A stretch of 64,000 bases of DNA, taken from Peromyscus leucopus (taxonomy: Eukaryota; Chordata; Mammalia; Rodentia; Cricetidae). Positions within the stretch are counted from its first letter, which is position 1, and every line of letters starts with the position of its first letter. Below, in pieces: positions 33,909-43,204 of the stretch. The stretch is taken from NCBI RefSeq assembly GCF_004664715.2, contig NC_051072.1:30525994-30589993 (forward strand), read 5' to 3'. The translations under genes were made by a program, and so were the position numbers. Below the pieces are notes generated by a model, which saw only the letters and a list, made by a program, of their open reading frames with translations, searched no databases and was not told where the DNA came from.

Positions 33909-36900
33909 GTGAGCCTGGGGGAGGTGGGGACGGCATGGGGCAGCCCTGCGGAGGATTGCTGCTCTTCCTGTCCTTGTGGCTTCCAGGCTTCCCGGCTGGT
34001 TTAGCAGCGCTCAGTGCGTTGGGACTTACAGACCAAGTTACTCGTGGCCAGGCCTGGCCTGCCCTGCCCACGACTGCTTGTTAAAAGTTTAGACTCAGCT
34101 GAAGTTCATCACTGGTCCTTGCCTTCACCTAGTGTTTCTGTCTGCCCAGCCAAAAGTTCTTGAGTGGAAGCAGCTTGGGGTTGTCTTTTGACTCCTCCCC
34201 AGGAAAGCTGGTGACCATAGGTCAAACATCAACTTCTCTTACTTGGCCTTAACTTCAAGATGAGAATCAGGGTAATGCTGTTTAAAACATCAGCTTCTGG
34301 TACTTTGCCTTAATTTCAAGTTGAGAGAGTCAGGGTAATACTGTTTGGTCATAGAATTGTGAAGGTTAAATAATAGATATTGGCTAAAATTCCTAACCTT
34401 TTCTTGACAATTACTCTATCCTTTTTCCAAATTTTCTAAATGGCAACTAATTAATCCTCACAGTAACACAGTAGATATCATGAATTCATTTTATAAATGA
34501 AGAGTTAAAGAGACATATGTTAAGCGTTGCTAGAGTCTTACCACCCAATATCTGGTAGGCTTAGGGGTCAAGATTTAGACCCAGGCAACTGAAACTTGTG
34601 TTTGTTCAGTGTGGACATGAAAAGTCATGTATAAATCATGTTTTTGTTTGTTTGTGTCTGATGAGATGGTTGTGCTGGGGATTGAACTCAAGGACTAGAA
34701 TACACTCTATCATGAGCTACTGATAATATGTTTGTAATTCATTTATGTCTACGGTCCAGAGGGTGTCTTATTATTCACTGAATTAATTCTACCATGGCTG
34801 TAGATGTGTGCTGATCTGAACTATGTAGTGTCTCTATTACTTCCCTTCCTCATTTATGAAGGAAGTGGTGTTAGAAAACTCAGTAAGTTTTGACTACTCA
34901 CCATTGGTGGCTTAGAAAGCTTAACTTTGTTCAGATCAAACTTCTTGTATAAAATGGTAGTGATTGGAATGACATGTACTCTTCAGGGTAATGGTAAAAG
35001 TGAAGTTAGTGCTTCATAGAACAGTCTCACTATATTCTGGTGAGTGGTGTCGTCGGTCATTCGAGCATCTTGATTAACTGAGTAACCCTGTTAGTCACAG
35101 TGTCTATCATAATGAAGTTTTGAGTGCTGTAACACAGATCCTAACATCACTGTAATTTTTATATGTATGTATTTTAGACATGCCAGTCTTAACATGTGTG
35201 ACCAAGTTAATCAGTAACCAGTTTTCTCTTTTGATAGATTATAAGCGCCCTGTTGACTTTTACTGGCATCGTGGTGAAGAAAGGATTCCTGCTGGTCATC
35301 GAAAAGGTCATATTGATGCTTTAAGATACCAAATAAATGATAAACCACACAACCAGATAAGAATATCTAAACAACTCCCTGAGGTAAGGTTTTGTACCTG
35401 TTGGCGTGAGGTGTAAGCATTGCCATAGTCCAATCAGGTAATCAGGTGAATATGATGAGGTATTTTGGGTAGATATCTTGCCTTCCATGTTTGTTTTATG
35501 ATGATAACTCAACTGGAATCTTTTTCAACTTTCTGATTGTGTGTGGTGTGTTCTATGATGGTCAAATAATTTTAAATATGTAAGGCATCAGTGTGGTAAA
35601 ATCAACTCATGATTGTATATGACAGCAGGATTTTAAAATTTTTTTTCTATGTGTGACCACTTTGGGCCCATCAGTAAATGTTAGTGTAGGGGAGCACTTC
35701 TCTTTAAACAATGTAGTTGAAACACTCCAGAACTCAGAGAATTTCAGAGTTTTGAATTGGGAATGCCCATCCTGCAGACTCTATGGATGTTCCAGACTGT
35801 GTATACACTGAAGTCTGAAACACTTCTAGTCCCTAGCAGTTTGATTCAGAGATTCTCAGCTTCTATAATCAGATCGTTTTGTAAGGAATAATTCATTGAA
35901 AAAATGTTAAATCTAAGATAAATTGTAAATGAAATAGATACGATTGTTTCTGAATTCACTTTGTGTTTTCTTATTCTTTAAGTTTGTTCCATTGGATTAT
36001 TCCATTCCTGTAGAAATCCCTGTTATGAAATGTAAACCAGACAAGCTTCCATTATTCAAACGGCAATATGAAAACTCCATATTTACTGGTAAGTTTCTCC
36101 TTACGTATCGATCCATAAATGTATTCAAAATGTGAAAAGTAAAAGCGTGCTTTAACTTTAGTTTGAATTTAATTTAATTTGAATTATTATATTTTATTGT
36201 TTTTGATGGAGACAGAGTTTCTATAGCTCAGTTGGCTTTGAAGTCACTGTGTGGCCCTGGGTGGTCTTGAACTTGTGGCAGGAGCCCTCTAGCCTCTGCC
36301 TCCATAGTGTAGAAATGTATACTACCATACCCAGCATAGATTTAATTCTTGAAAACTAAAAAATTTGATGGCAATGAGCAATATTGTTCATAATCTCAAG
36401 GCATTGTAAAGTGAATAACAATTGGAGAAAACTTTGAGTCTTCATTTGAACGTTTTGTTGTGTCTACTGAATTAGCAACATTTAACCTTTAAAAATTGTT
36501 ATGTTTGCTAAGGCCTTTTGTTTTATTATATGGAAAAAAGTAGTTTGTATTTTGTAGGTTTAGAGCTGGACTTGGAATCATGAATAGCATTTTATTGAAG
36601 CATCCTGTTTGTTTTACATGGTAGTTAATACATTGGAAGTTCAAGCACTAGCAGGCCTCATGTGTGCCCTAGCGCACCTCGATTTTTTTTTCCTCTCTGT
36701 AGCTAGAATTTTCCTGCTTTGCCCACAGTCAGGACAAATCTCTGTCACCCACCAGTCCCACAGCCGCTCAGACCCAACCAAGTAAACACAGAGACTTATA
36801 TTGCTTACAGACTGTATGGCTGTGGCAGGCTTCTTGCTAACTCTTCTTATAGCTTAAATTAATCCATTTCCATAAATCTATACCTTGCCACGTAGCTGGT

Positions 36901-39900
36901 GGCTTACCAGCGTCTTCACATACGGTCATGGCAGCAGCTGGCAGTGTCTCTCCTGTCTTCCGGTTCCCTCAATTCTCCTCTCTGTTAGTCCCACCTATAC
37001 TTCCTGCCTGGCCACTGGCCAATCAGTGTTTTATTTTTTGACCAATCAGAGCAACAGATTTGACATACAGACCATCCCACAGCACCTCTCCATATACTTA
37101 TTAGTTCCTAGATGCTCCAGTGAAGACTAAGAAAGCATTATGTTAGTCCTCTGGGCCGTTTTATTAGTTGTTTCTCAGCCACTTGGTCTCAGTGAGTGGG
37201 GAATTTTTTTGAAACTACTTTTACAATGAAATGGAGCACATCAGTGTTTATGAAAGCTGGACCATCAGTCCTTTCTGCCTTAGCTCTTTCCTTTTCCTTT
37301 TCATTCCTCCTTTTTTATCCTCTGGTTTTGCTTCTTTTTTTCTTTTCTTGCTCTTTTTCTTTACTTTCTTTGTCCTTGGCTACCTTAACACTCACTGTGG
37401 AGTGACAGGTGGCCTTGAGACTCTGCAGATCCTCCTGCCCCCACATACCTGTTGCTGAGTTTAGAGGAGGGCCATGTCCCACCAGGCCAATATTATGTCT
37501 GTTCGAAATCAAGGCCGAGTTCCTGCGTGGTAGGCAAGCACTCTGCCCAGAGAGCTTCTTATTTTTTTATTTAGAAATGTAGTATAAAAATCTTTTTTTA
37601 TAAAATGAACAAAGATAGTACTATTGCATTAATTGTAAGGAAATTCTTTGTTGTTTTATTTTTTATTGTGAATGTGTGTGCATACTGTGAGTGTAGGGGC
37701 ATTGGTACCACAGGGCAAATATGGAGGTCAGAGAGTGACTTGTGGAGTACATCCTAATGCACTGTGGCTTCCAGGAATTCAACTCCAGCCATTAGGGTTC
37801 CACAGCAAGCCCTCCAATCCCTGAACCTTCATAGAGTGTACACGCTAAGGGCTACTGCAGTAGCAGCTCTTAATAATGACTGAAAGCCTTGACAAAATTA
37901 ATACTGAAGAATTCTAAATGCCTTCTATATGTATCCTTCTGGCTTATTTTGAGCCCTGGTGAGCTTTGTGATAATGAGCAGGTTGGGGAATTGTTTTCAG
38001 GTAACTTTACCATAGTCAGAAAAAAAAAAAAAGTAAGGCATTTCTTTCCATTTATGTATTTTGAGTACTGGGCAAACGATGTTTGAAGAAGATGTGCTTG
38101 AAGTAAACGCTAACCCATGCCTTCGGGCATCTGCTTGCTGTCATTTCATCTGAAATGTTCTTCTTCCTGTTAGGCTCAAAAACAGCAGATCCCTGCTGCT
38201 ATGGTCACACCCAGTTTCATTTGTTACCTGACCGTTTACATAGAGAAAAGCTGCTAAAACTAAACCAGGCTGAGCAGGTGGAAGTTGTTTTTAGAGCTAA
38301 TGCCCTTGCAAGTCTTTTCGCTTGGACCGGAGCTCAAGCTATGTACCAAGGTAAGCCCAGTGTTAGGGCAGTTTTCCTTCTTGAAAGTATAACCTGTTGA
38401 GAATAGAATTACTCAGATTGCCTTCTTTAGGTAAGACACAACCTGGAGCTGAACATTTTGAAGTTTACATTGATACAAAATGCAGTTATTTAAAAACCCA
38501 TAATGAAATAAGTTTTACATTTGAAATTTGCAAGTACACATGAGGAATATTCTTGATCTTTTACTGTGATTACTTCTTGTGCAGACAAAAACGTTCTCTA
38601 GTGTTTTTTACAAACATTTCAAAAACTACTAGTGAGTAAGTCAAATGTTTGTAGGTTTTCTCACTTTGTAAAGTTCTCGAGGTAGTAAAGAAAATGATAG
38701 GGGAGTCAAGGTTCCAATCAGGAAGCTCTCCCTCAGTAGATGCATATGTGCTCAATGAGGCATGTGGGCCACGCAGGCATGTGGAGGTGACAGGGCAACT
38801 TTCTGTGGACTAAGTATTCTTCACCTTTATGTGGGTCCCAGGAGTCTAACTTGGATCTCCAGCGTGTTGTCTCACCAGGCCTTGAATGCTTTTTGTGTCA
38901 GTATTGTTAGATTTGAAGACAGTGTTGAGTAACAGGCAGAGTTAACCCTCTTGCAGCTTTTAATGCAGTGGAGAATGAAAGATAATCATATACTCCTTTC
39001 AGAGTGGTGATGTTACGAGAAAAGTATACCAGCATAAAGAAGTATAGTGATTTTTGGGTGGTGGTTATAAGTAAGGTATGAGGTAAAATTGATTTGAATA
39101 CAGTCGTTATGGGAAGATGTCCAGAAATGACTTTTAGACAGGCCTGGATGAGCTGTTCATGCAGTGTCTAAGGAAGACACACTGAGATAAGAGGAATAGC
39201 CAAAAACATCTTTGCAGTGAGAACAGGCTTGAAGTACTTAAGGAACGGCAGAGAGGCTGGACCTGTAGAGGCTGGTAAAGAAAGGGCAAGGAGAATGCTG
39301 TGCAATGGCATAGCGTGGCAGAAGGGAGAAACTGGATCATGTAGGACTGTATTTTCTGGGCTAGAGTTTGGACCAAGGACTGGCATTACCAAGCAGATCC
39401 TGTTCTTTCCGAGTCCAGTGTGAGGTGATTGGGTTCTGCTGCAAAGCCTGAAGTTACAAAAATATGAAGTAGATTAATTCTGCACAGTAACCTAGGAGGA
39501 ATTTTCATATAGATTGTTCTTACTAGAATCTCCTTTTGCATTTGTAGGTATGCATTTCAACTTTATGCTTTCATTATTGGCTTGTATTTCTTTACTAGGA
39601 AGGGAAGATGGTAGGAGGTGGGGTTGGGATCGTCAGGGAGGGTGAGCGATACCTTCCAGTGGCACTGTTTGCTCATGAACTGTAAACTGTTACCTATTGC
39701 ATCTGAGCAGTAACGTTTGTTAGATGTCTCCATGAAGGACTAAATATGAATTATACATGTGGAGATGGTAAGTTGATCCTGGCTATGGCAGTATACATAA
39801 AAGTATTAAACCTGTCAGTCTAGGACAAGAACCAGACAGAAAACTTGAGTAGATAAGGTGTTAAGACATCCTGGAACCTTAGAACCCAAGACACCAGAGG

Positions 39901-40725
39901 CAGTGACAGCAATTCTTTAAACCTCTTTCAAAACATTCAAAACACACTGGATTCTCCAAGGGCATGGTGTTGAAACCATAGAAACCTAGAATTTTTCCAA
40001 AGATTTGGAGCGTGTGTATGTATTTATATTTGGTAAAATAAATGGTCATAATGGATACTGGGTTTTACGTGGTGCTGGTGTGGACTTTTCCAAGCATACT
40101 CAAAGCCATCAAGTTGATATCAGATGCAGGAGGATTCATATAGGTAAAACTTCTTCAATTACTAAGTGAGTATTGGAAGCTATTAAAGGTTAAAGTTGTA
40201 GAAGAAGACGGATTAGAAGTTGGGGGACTCTAGAAGGGAGGAAACATTAATACAGAAAGAACGTAGAGTTGGTAGCAGGAGCAGGGAAACTGACATCTCA
40301 GGGCTTTGGTAGGTCAGAGTTTTCAGGGGGCTTTGCTACCCTCCAGTGTGCTTTGTTTTGGGAAAACAGATCAACATGTGTAAAGTCCCGCATTGCTTTC
40401 CTCTACAGGATTCTGGAGCGAAGCCGATGTTACTCGACCTTTTGTCTCCCAGGGCGTGATCACAGACGGAAAATATTTTTCTTTTTTCTGCTACCAGTTA
40501 AATACTTTGGCCCTGACTGTACAGGCTGATCAAAATAACCCTCGTAAGAATATATGTTGGGGGACACAGAGTAAGCCTCTTTATGAGACAGTGGAAGATA
40601 ACGATGTGAAAGGCTTTGATGATGACGTTCTCCTGCAGATAGTTGACTTTCTTCTAAATAAACCGCAAGAAGACACGACGCAGCTGTTGGGAAGCCAGGG
40701 GAAAGCACTTGATCTGGGACCTTGA
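33341..40725 (+). CDS. Mrps30: Mitochondrial ribosomal protein mL65/S30 (five coding exons)
   Basis: Spliced CDS: 33341-33908, 35238-35383, 35983-36088, 38174-38350 and 40409-40725, together 1314 nt or 437 codons plus TGA, close to the human protein (about 439). The product is a nuclear-encoded mitoribosome protein, first listed as S30/PDCD9 and now placed in the large subunit as mL65, beside its paralogue mL37. Residues 1-21 ([14 protein letters not shown]...) are basic with no acidic residue, a typical matrix-targeting start. Family-specific blocks include [19 protein letters not shown] (41-59), [18 protein letters not shown] (87-104), [11 protein letters not shown] in exon 4 and [10 protein letters not shown] plus [16 protein letters not shown] in exon 5. 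All introns are GT..AG with phases 1, 0, 1, 1, and no frame break is seen, so this is the functional gene, not a retrocopy. The start is chosen for its strong context and match to the family N-terminus. CpG-island control suggests broad expression. The older link to apoptosis is from literature, not sequence. Confidence 0.97.
33909..35237 (+). other. Mrps30: Mrps30 intron 1
   Basis: Phase-1 intron beginning gtgagc and ending 'ttttctcttttgatag'. The reading frame of exon 1 stays open for about 58 codons into it, which is chance carry-over of GC-rich sequence. It contains an ID-like SINE fragment at about 34655-34730 and is otherwise unassigned. Confidence 0.93.
34655..34730 (-). mobile_element. 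ID/B4-type SINE fragment, antisense
   Basis: 'tgctggggattgaactcaag' followed by 'acactctatcatgagctac' is the reverse of the tRNA-Ala-derived ID head. It is truncated and old. Confidence 0.6.
35238..35383 (+). CDS. Mrps30: Mrps30 coding exon 2
   Basis: Completes codon 190 (Asp) and codes to residue 238. It contains '[20 protein letters not shown]', a strongly conserved stretch of the family. Donor 'cctgag|gtaagg'; intron 2 after it is phase 0. Confidence 0.96.
35384..35982 (+). other. Mrps30: Mrps30 intron 2
   Basis: Phase-0 intron, 599 bp, gtaagg..ttctttaag. No repeat or other feature recognised inside. Confidence 0.92.
35983..36088 (+). CDS. Mrps30: Mrps30 coding exon 3
   Basis: Codes residues 239-273 plus one base ([13 protein letters not shown]..., [16 protein letters not shown]). 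Acceptor 'tattctttaag', donor 'tttactg|gtaagt'. Confidence 0.96.
36195..36337 (-). mobile_element. B1 SINE, antisense
   Basis: 'gagacagagtttctatagct', 'ctgtgtggccctgggtggtc', 'ttgaacttgtggca' and 'gcctctgcctccatagtgta' are the reverse of a B1 body, ending in 'ccatacccagc'. Moderately diverged. Confidence 0.8.
36698..37084 (-). mobile_element. Solo LTR of a class II (ERVK-like) element, antisense in Mrps30 intron 3
   Basis: A 387-bp unit with TG..CA ends ('tgtagctagaatt' to 'ccatcccacagca' on the + strand), flanked by a perfect 6-bp duplication CCTCTC at 36692-36697 and 37085-37090. Six-base duplications are typical of class II retroviruses. There is no internal viral sequence, so it arose by LTR-LTR recombination. 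I recognise this LTR type as common in cricetid genomes. It lies opposite to the gene, where it should disturb splicing least. Confidence 0.85.
37490..37557 (-). mobile_element. ID/B4-type SINE fragment, antisense (weak)
   Basis: 'gcgtggtaggcaagcactct' followed by 'gcccagagagctt' looks like the reverse of an ID-type SINE head. Short and diverged. Confidence 0.45.
37655..37830 (-). mobile_element. B3-type SINE, antisense, old
   Basis: TG-rich tail ('gtgaatgtgtgtgcatactg'), then 'ggaggtcagagagtgacttg' and 'ggcttccaggaattcaactc', in the order of a reversed rodent B2/B3-superfamily SINE. Confidence 0.55.
38174..38350 (+). CDS. Mrps30: Mrps30 coding exon 4
   Basis: Completes codon 274 (Gly) and codes to residue 332 plus one base: [18 protein letters not shown], then [18 protein letters not shown]. 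Donor 'taccaag|gtaagc'. Confidence 0.96.
38351..40408 (+). other. Mrps30: Mrps30 intron 4
   Basis: Phase-1 intron of 2058 bp, gtaagc..tttcctctacag. It contains one old SINE (about 38755-38885) and otherwise unassigned sequence. The open frames in it have no domain. Confidence 0.92.
38755..38885 (-). mobile_element. B3-type SINE, antisense, old
   Basis: 'ggcatgtggaggtgacaggg' followed by 'tatgtgggtcccaggagtct' and 'acttggatctcca' is the reverse of the B3-like body. Both ends are eroded. Confidence 0.5.
40409..40725 (+). CDS. Mrps30: Mrps30 coding exon 5 (terminal)
   Basis: Completes codon 333 (Gly) and codes to the TGA at 40723-40725: [67 protein letters not shown]. The last residues (after QLLGSQGK) run slightly past the usual family ending, which is variable. 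Confidence 0.96.
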
Positions 40726-40751
40726 AGATATTTCCATTTCACCAGAGGAAA

Positions 40752-40792
40752 AATAAAATCGTCTAAGAATTCTGTAACTGTCAGTTATTAAA
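40752..40792 (+). terminator. Mrps30: Polyadenylation signals of Mrps30
   Basis: AATAAA at 40752-40757 begins only 27 nt after the stop codon, and ATTAAA at 40787-40792 follows. Either would give a very short 3' UTR. The cleavage site was not determined. Confidence 0.75.
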
Positions 40793-40959
40793 CACATTGA
40801 TTTTTTTGAAAAACAATGTTTCTTATCATTGTTAACAATCAATGTTAACTGATCATTAAACCTTGAATTTTCAGATTCTTTAGTGAAAGGTTTAGTTTTA
40901 GATGTAATGATGGTGATTTAAAGGTGGTTCAACTGATACGGCTTAGGAGGCACTGAGTG

Positions 40960-41085
40960 GAAGAAGAGCCCTCTAGCAAGTTGTATTCCGACCTCCACAC
41001 ATGTCCCACCCTCCCTCCCTCGATCCCCCCTTCCCTCCTCCCATGTGTCTGTTCCTTTCTCTAAATACATCTTTAAAAGGAAAAA
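40960..41085 (+). mobile_element. B3-superfamily SINE 3' part (weak)
   Basis: 'gcaagttgtattccgacctc' then 'cacacatgtcccacc' matches the 3' half of the rodent SINE subtype with 'acaagttgtcctctgacctc'. The C-rich part and 'aaatacatctttaaaaggaa' follow. Confidence 0.45.
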
Positions 41086-41163
41086 TAGATTTACATATCA
41101 CTAATAACAGTGTTGGGCTATCTTTAATACCTTGTATTGTAGTATTTAAAAGGTAATTCAGTG

Positions 41164-41355
41164 GGGAGCTGGAGAGGGGGTTCTAACTGTTCTTCCAGAC
41201 AACCTGGGTTTGATTCCCAGCACTTACCCTTAAATGAGGCTTAGAACCCTGCATGTCCTGATCCAGTGCCTCGTCTGACCTCTGAGGCACCAGGCACACA
41301 CGTGCATAAACACATGCATGCAAAATACTCATACAAATAAAATTAAAACCATTAA
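41164..41355 (+). mobile_element. B3-type SINE
   Basis: 'ggggagctggagagggggtt', 'tgttcttccagacaacctgg', 'gtttgattcccagcac', 'ctgacctctgaggcaccagg' and 'cacacgtgcataaacacatg' give a complete but diverged B3, ending in 'acaaataaaattaaaa'. Confidence 0.8.
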
Positions 41356-41714
41356 ATATCCTTTATTGGTTTTAATTGTTAATAATGAGAGTTTTACAGC
41401 ATTCTTCAAAATAGAGCTGCTGTTTTACACAATCTTTTAAACTAAGGCTTTAATATTTTTTTCATCTTTATTTAAAAAGGAATGAAAATTAGAAAATATG
41501 ACCAGGATACTTTAATGGTAGAATCTAATTAGTCAATCCCAGTGGGATGTGTAAGTGGTACCCTGCTGGGACAAAGCAAGGCTGCCAGCATTGACCCTGG
41601 GGTGCTTTCTTCACTGATTCACTTGAAGAATCTAGAATCAGATGTAGGCATTCAATACATGTTGAATGGACGGGAGCTAAGAGTTCCTTTAGCTCAAGGT
41701 CTCACATCACTTGT

Positions 41715-41900
41715 TTATATATTTTTAATATTTATTTACATATCTTTTTCCTGAATGTTTGTCTATATACTATGAGCATATAGTGCCTGGAGAAGCCAGA
41801 AGAGGGCATCAGATCTCTGGAGCTCCTGATTTAGCCACAAACTTAGGTCCTCTAGAAGGACAGCTAGGGCTCAGAAACACTGAGCCCTCTCTCCAGCCCT
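41715..41900 (-). mobile_element. B3-type SINE, antisense
   Basis: 'ggagaagccagaagagggca', 'tcagatctctggagctcctg', 'aggtcctctagaaggacagc' and the terminal 'ccctctctccagccct' are the reverse of a B3 from tail to head. Confidence 0.8.
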
Positions 41901-42575
41901 GCCTTTTATATCAGCAAGTTTTAGGTCTTTGTGTAGCTCTTCACACATTAATACTTGAGGTTTTGTGTAATTGTGAGTAGATTTTTTTTTTTCCAGTTCA
42001 AAATGGCTAGTGTTGGTTGCTGTGCATTTCTTTTGTAAAGCTAATTCGCTGATTGAATAGTTTTGCAGTAGATTCTTAGGAGGCATAGTACCATATGTCC
42101 AGTCCAACTTGGGTTTCTCTGACCTTGCTTTATCAACATAGGTAGAAATAAGATTCCATGTGGATCCACCCCAGGCAGTGTTTTACTCAGTTTGCCATAC
42201 ACTTTGGATGGCTTTGATGATTACTTCAAAAGGAAGCTTTTATGGCCTTTATGGTAACACATTCTTAACTCTTATTTTGCTGACACATTCCCCCTGGCTA
42301 GTCTTCCTCTACTTTCTTCAAATATTGGCATACCTCTGGGTTTTATTCTAGTCTCCACATTTCTTTATCTAGTCCCCCTAGATGGCGTCAAATTGTGGGC
42401 ACTTAGATATAAACACATTCAAAATTAGAGTTTGTCTTTAATTTTATCTTCATACATCATTATAATTGAGCTGGTCTGAGTGAGTAAACTTGTGGATAAT
42501 TTTCTCCATAATTTTCTGATTTTCTCAGGAAAGACATCTTGTAATTAGGAAAATAACTTCATTTTAAAAAGAAGC
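41901..42575. other. No feature recognised
   Basis: Unassigned intergenic sequence downstream of Mrps30 with a short T-run at 41981-41992. No second gene signal. Confidence 0.45.
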
Positions 42576-42579
42576 AGCC

Positions 42580-42690
42580 TTGCCTGGTCTAATGTCACAT
42601 GCTGCCATCCCACCACTTAGGAGGTGGAGGCAAGAGTATTAGTCGTTCAAGGTCATCCTCAGCAACATGAACCCCTGACTGAAACAACTT
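42580..42690 (+). mobile_element. B1-type SINE, truncated and diverged
   Basis: 'atgctgccatcccaccactt', 'aggaggtggaggcaagagta' and 'cgttcaaggtcatcctcagc' follow the B1 left half. The right half is missing. Confidence 0.6.
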
Positions 42691-42784
42691 TGTTGGGAGA
42701 ACTCCAATAAGGAGCTGTTAACATGCCAAATTCGCCTCTAAATAACTTCATTGTGTTTGGAAATGCATTTTAAAATTTCCTACA

Positions 42785-42925
42785 CACCCCTAAGGCACGC
42801 ATATTGATGTCAGAGGACAATTTGAAGTCGGGCCTCTCCTTCCACCTTGTGGATTCCAAGGCTAGAACTCAGTTCGGCAGGCTTGGCCACAAGTGCCTTT
42901 CCCTGCTGAGCTATCAGGTCAGCCC
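42785..42925 (-). mobile_element. B3-superfamily SINE, antisense
   Basis: 'gatgtcagaggacaatttga', 'cttccaccttgtggattcca', 'aggcttggccacaagtgcct' and 'tgctgagctatcaggtcagc' run from tail to head of the subtype with the 'gccgccaagcc' block. Confidence 0.7.
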
Positions 42926-43014
42926 CAATGATTTATTACTCTTTTTTACTTTTATTTTTTTTTTAAGATGATATTATAGTTACATCTTCTTTCCTTTCCT
43001 CCCCATTTAAAAAA

Positions 43015-43203
43015 ATTGTATTTATGTGCATGTGGAATTGTGTGTGTTTGCCATGTGTGTGAGTGCCCACAGCACACAAGAGGGTCTTGGACTTCAGGAA
43101 CTGGAGTTACAATAAGCCACCTGACTTGGAAGCTTGGAATCAAACTCAGGTTCCGTGGAAGAGCAAGTGCTCATAACTGCTGGGCTGTCGTCCCTCCAGC
43201 CCC
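43015..43203 (-). mobile_element. B3-type SINE, antisense
   Basis: The TG-rich tail ('gtgtgtttgccatgtgtgtg'), 'aggaactggagttacaataa', 'tcaaactcaggttccgtgga' and a terminal 'cgtccctccagccccc' identify a reversed B3. Confidence 0.75.
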
Positions 43204-43204
43204 C

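Larger units (their letters stand above)
33060..33950 (+). promoter_or_regulatory. Mrps30: CpG island promoter of Mrps30
   Basis: GC and CpG density rise sharply from about 33060 and fall again just inside intron 1. The island covers the 5' flank and all of coding exon 1. There is no TATA box near the expected start; instead a CCAAT box and a YY1-type motif are present. This is the usual design of a constitutively expressed housekeeping gene. The transcription start was not determined, and CpG islands of this kind often fire in both directions. Confidence 0.85.
36089..38173 (+). other. Mrps30: Mrps30 intron 3
   Basis: Phase-1 intron of 2085 bp, gtaagt..cttcctgttag. It contains an antisense B1, an antisense solo LTR, an ID-like fragment and an antisense B3-type SINE, each listed separately. 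Confidence 0.92.

Noticed and set aside
33154..33912. Long overlapping frames over Mrps30 exon 1 on both strands (up to about 210 codons)
   Set aside because: Shadows of a GC-rich exon, which has few stop codons in any frame; only the + frame from 33341 matches a known family and splices correctly.
33909..34084. Read-through of Mrps30 exon 1 into intron 1
   Set aside because: The extra codons do not resemble the family, whereas splicing at the gtgagc donor gives the conserved continuation.
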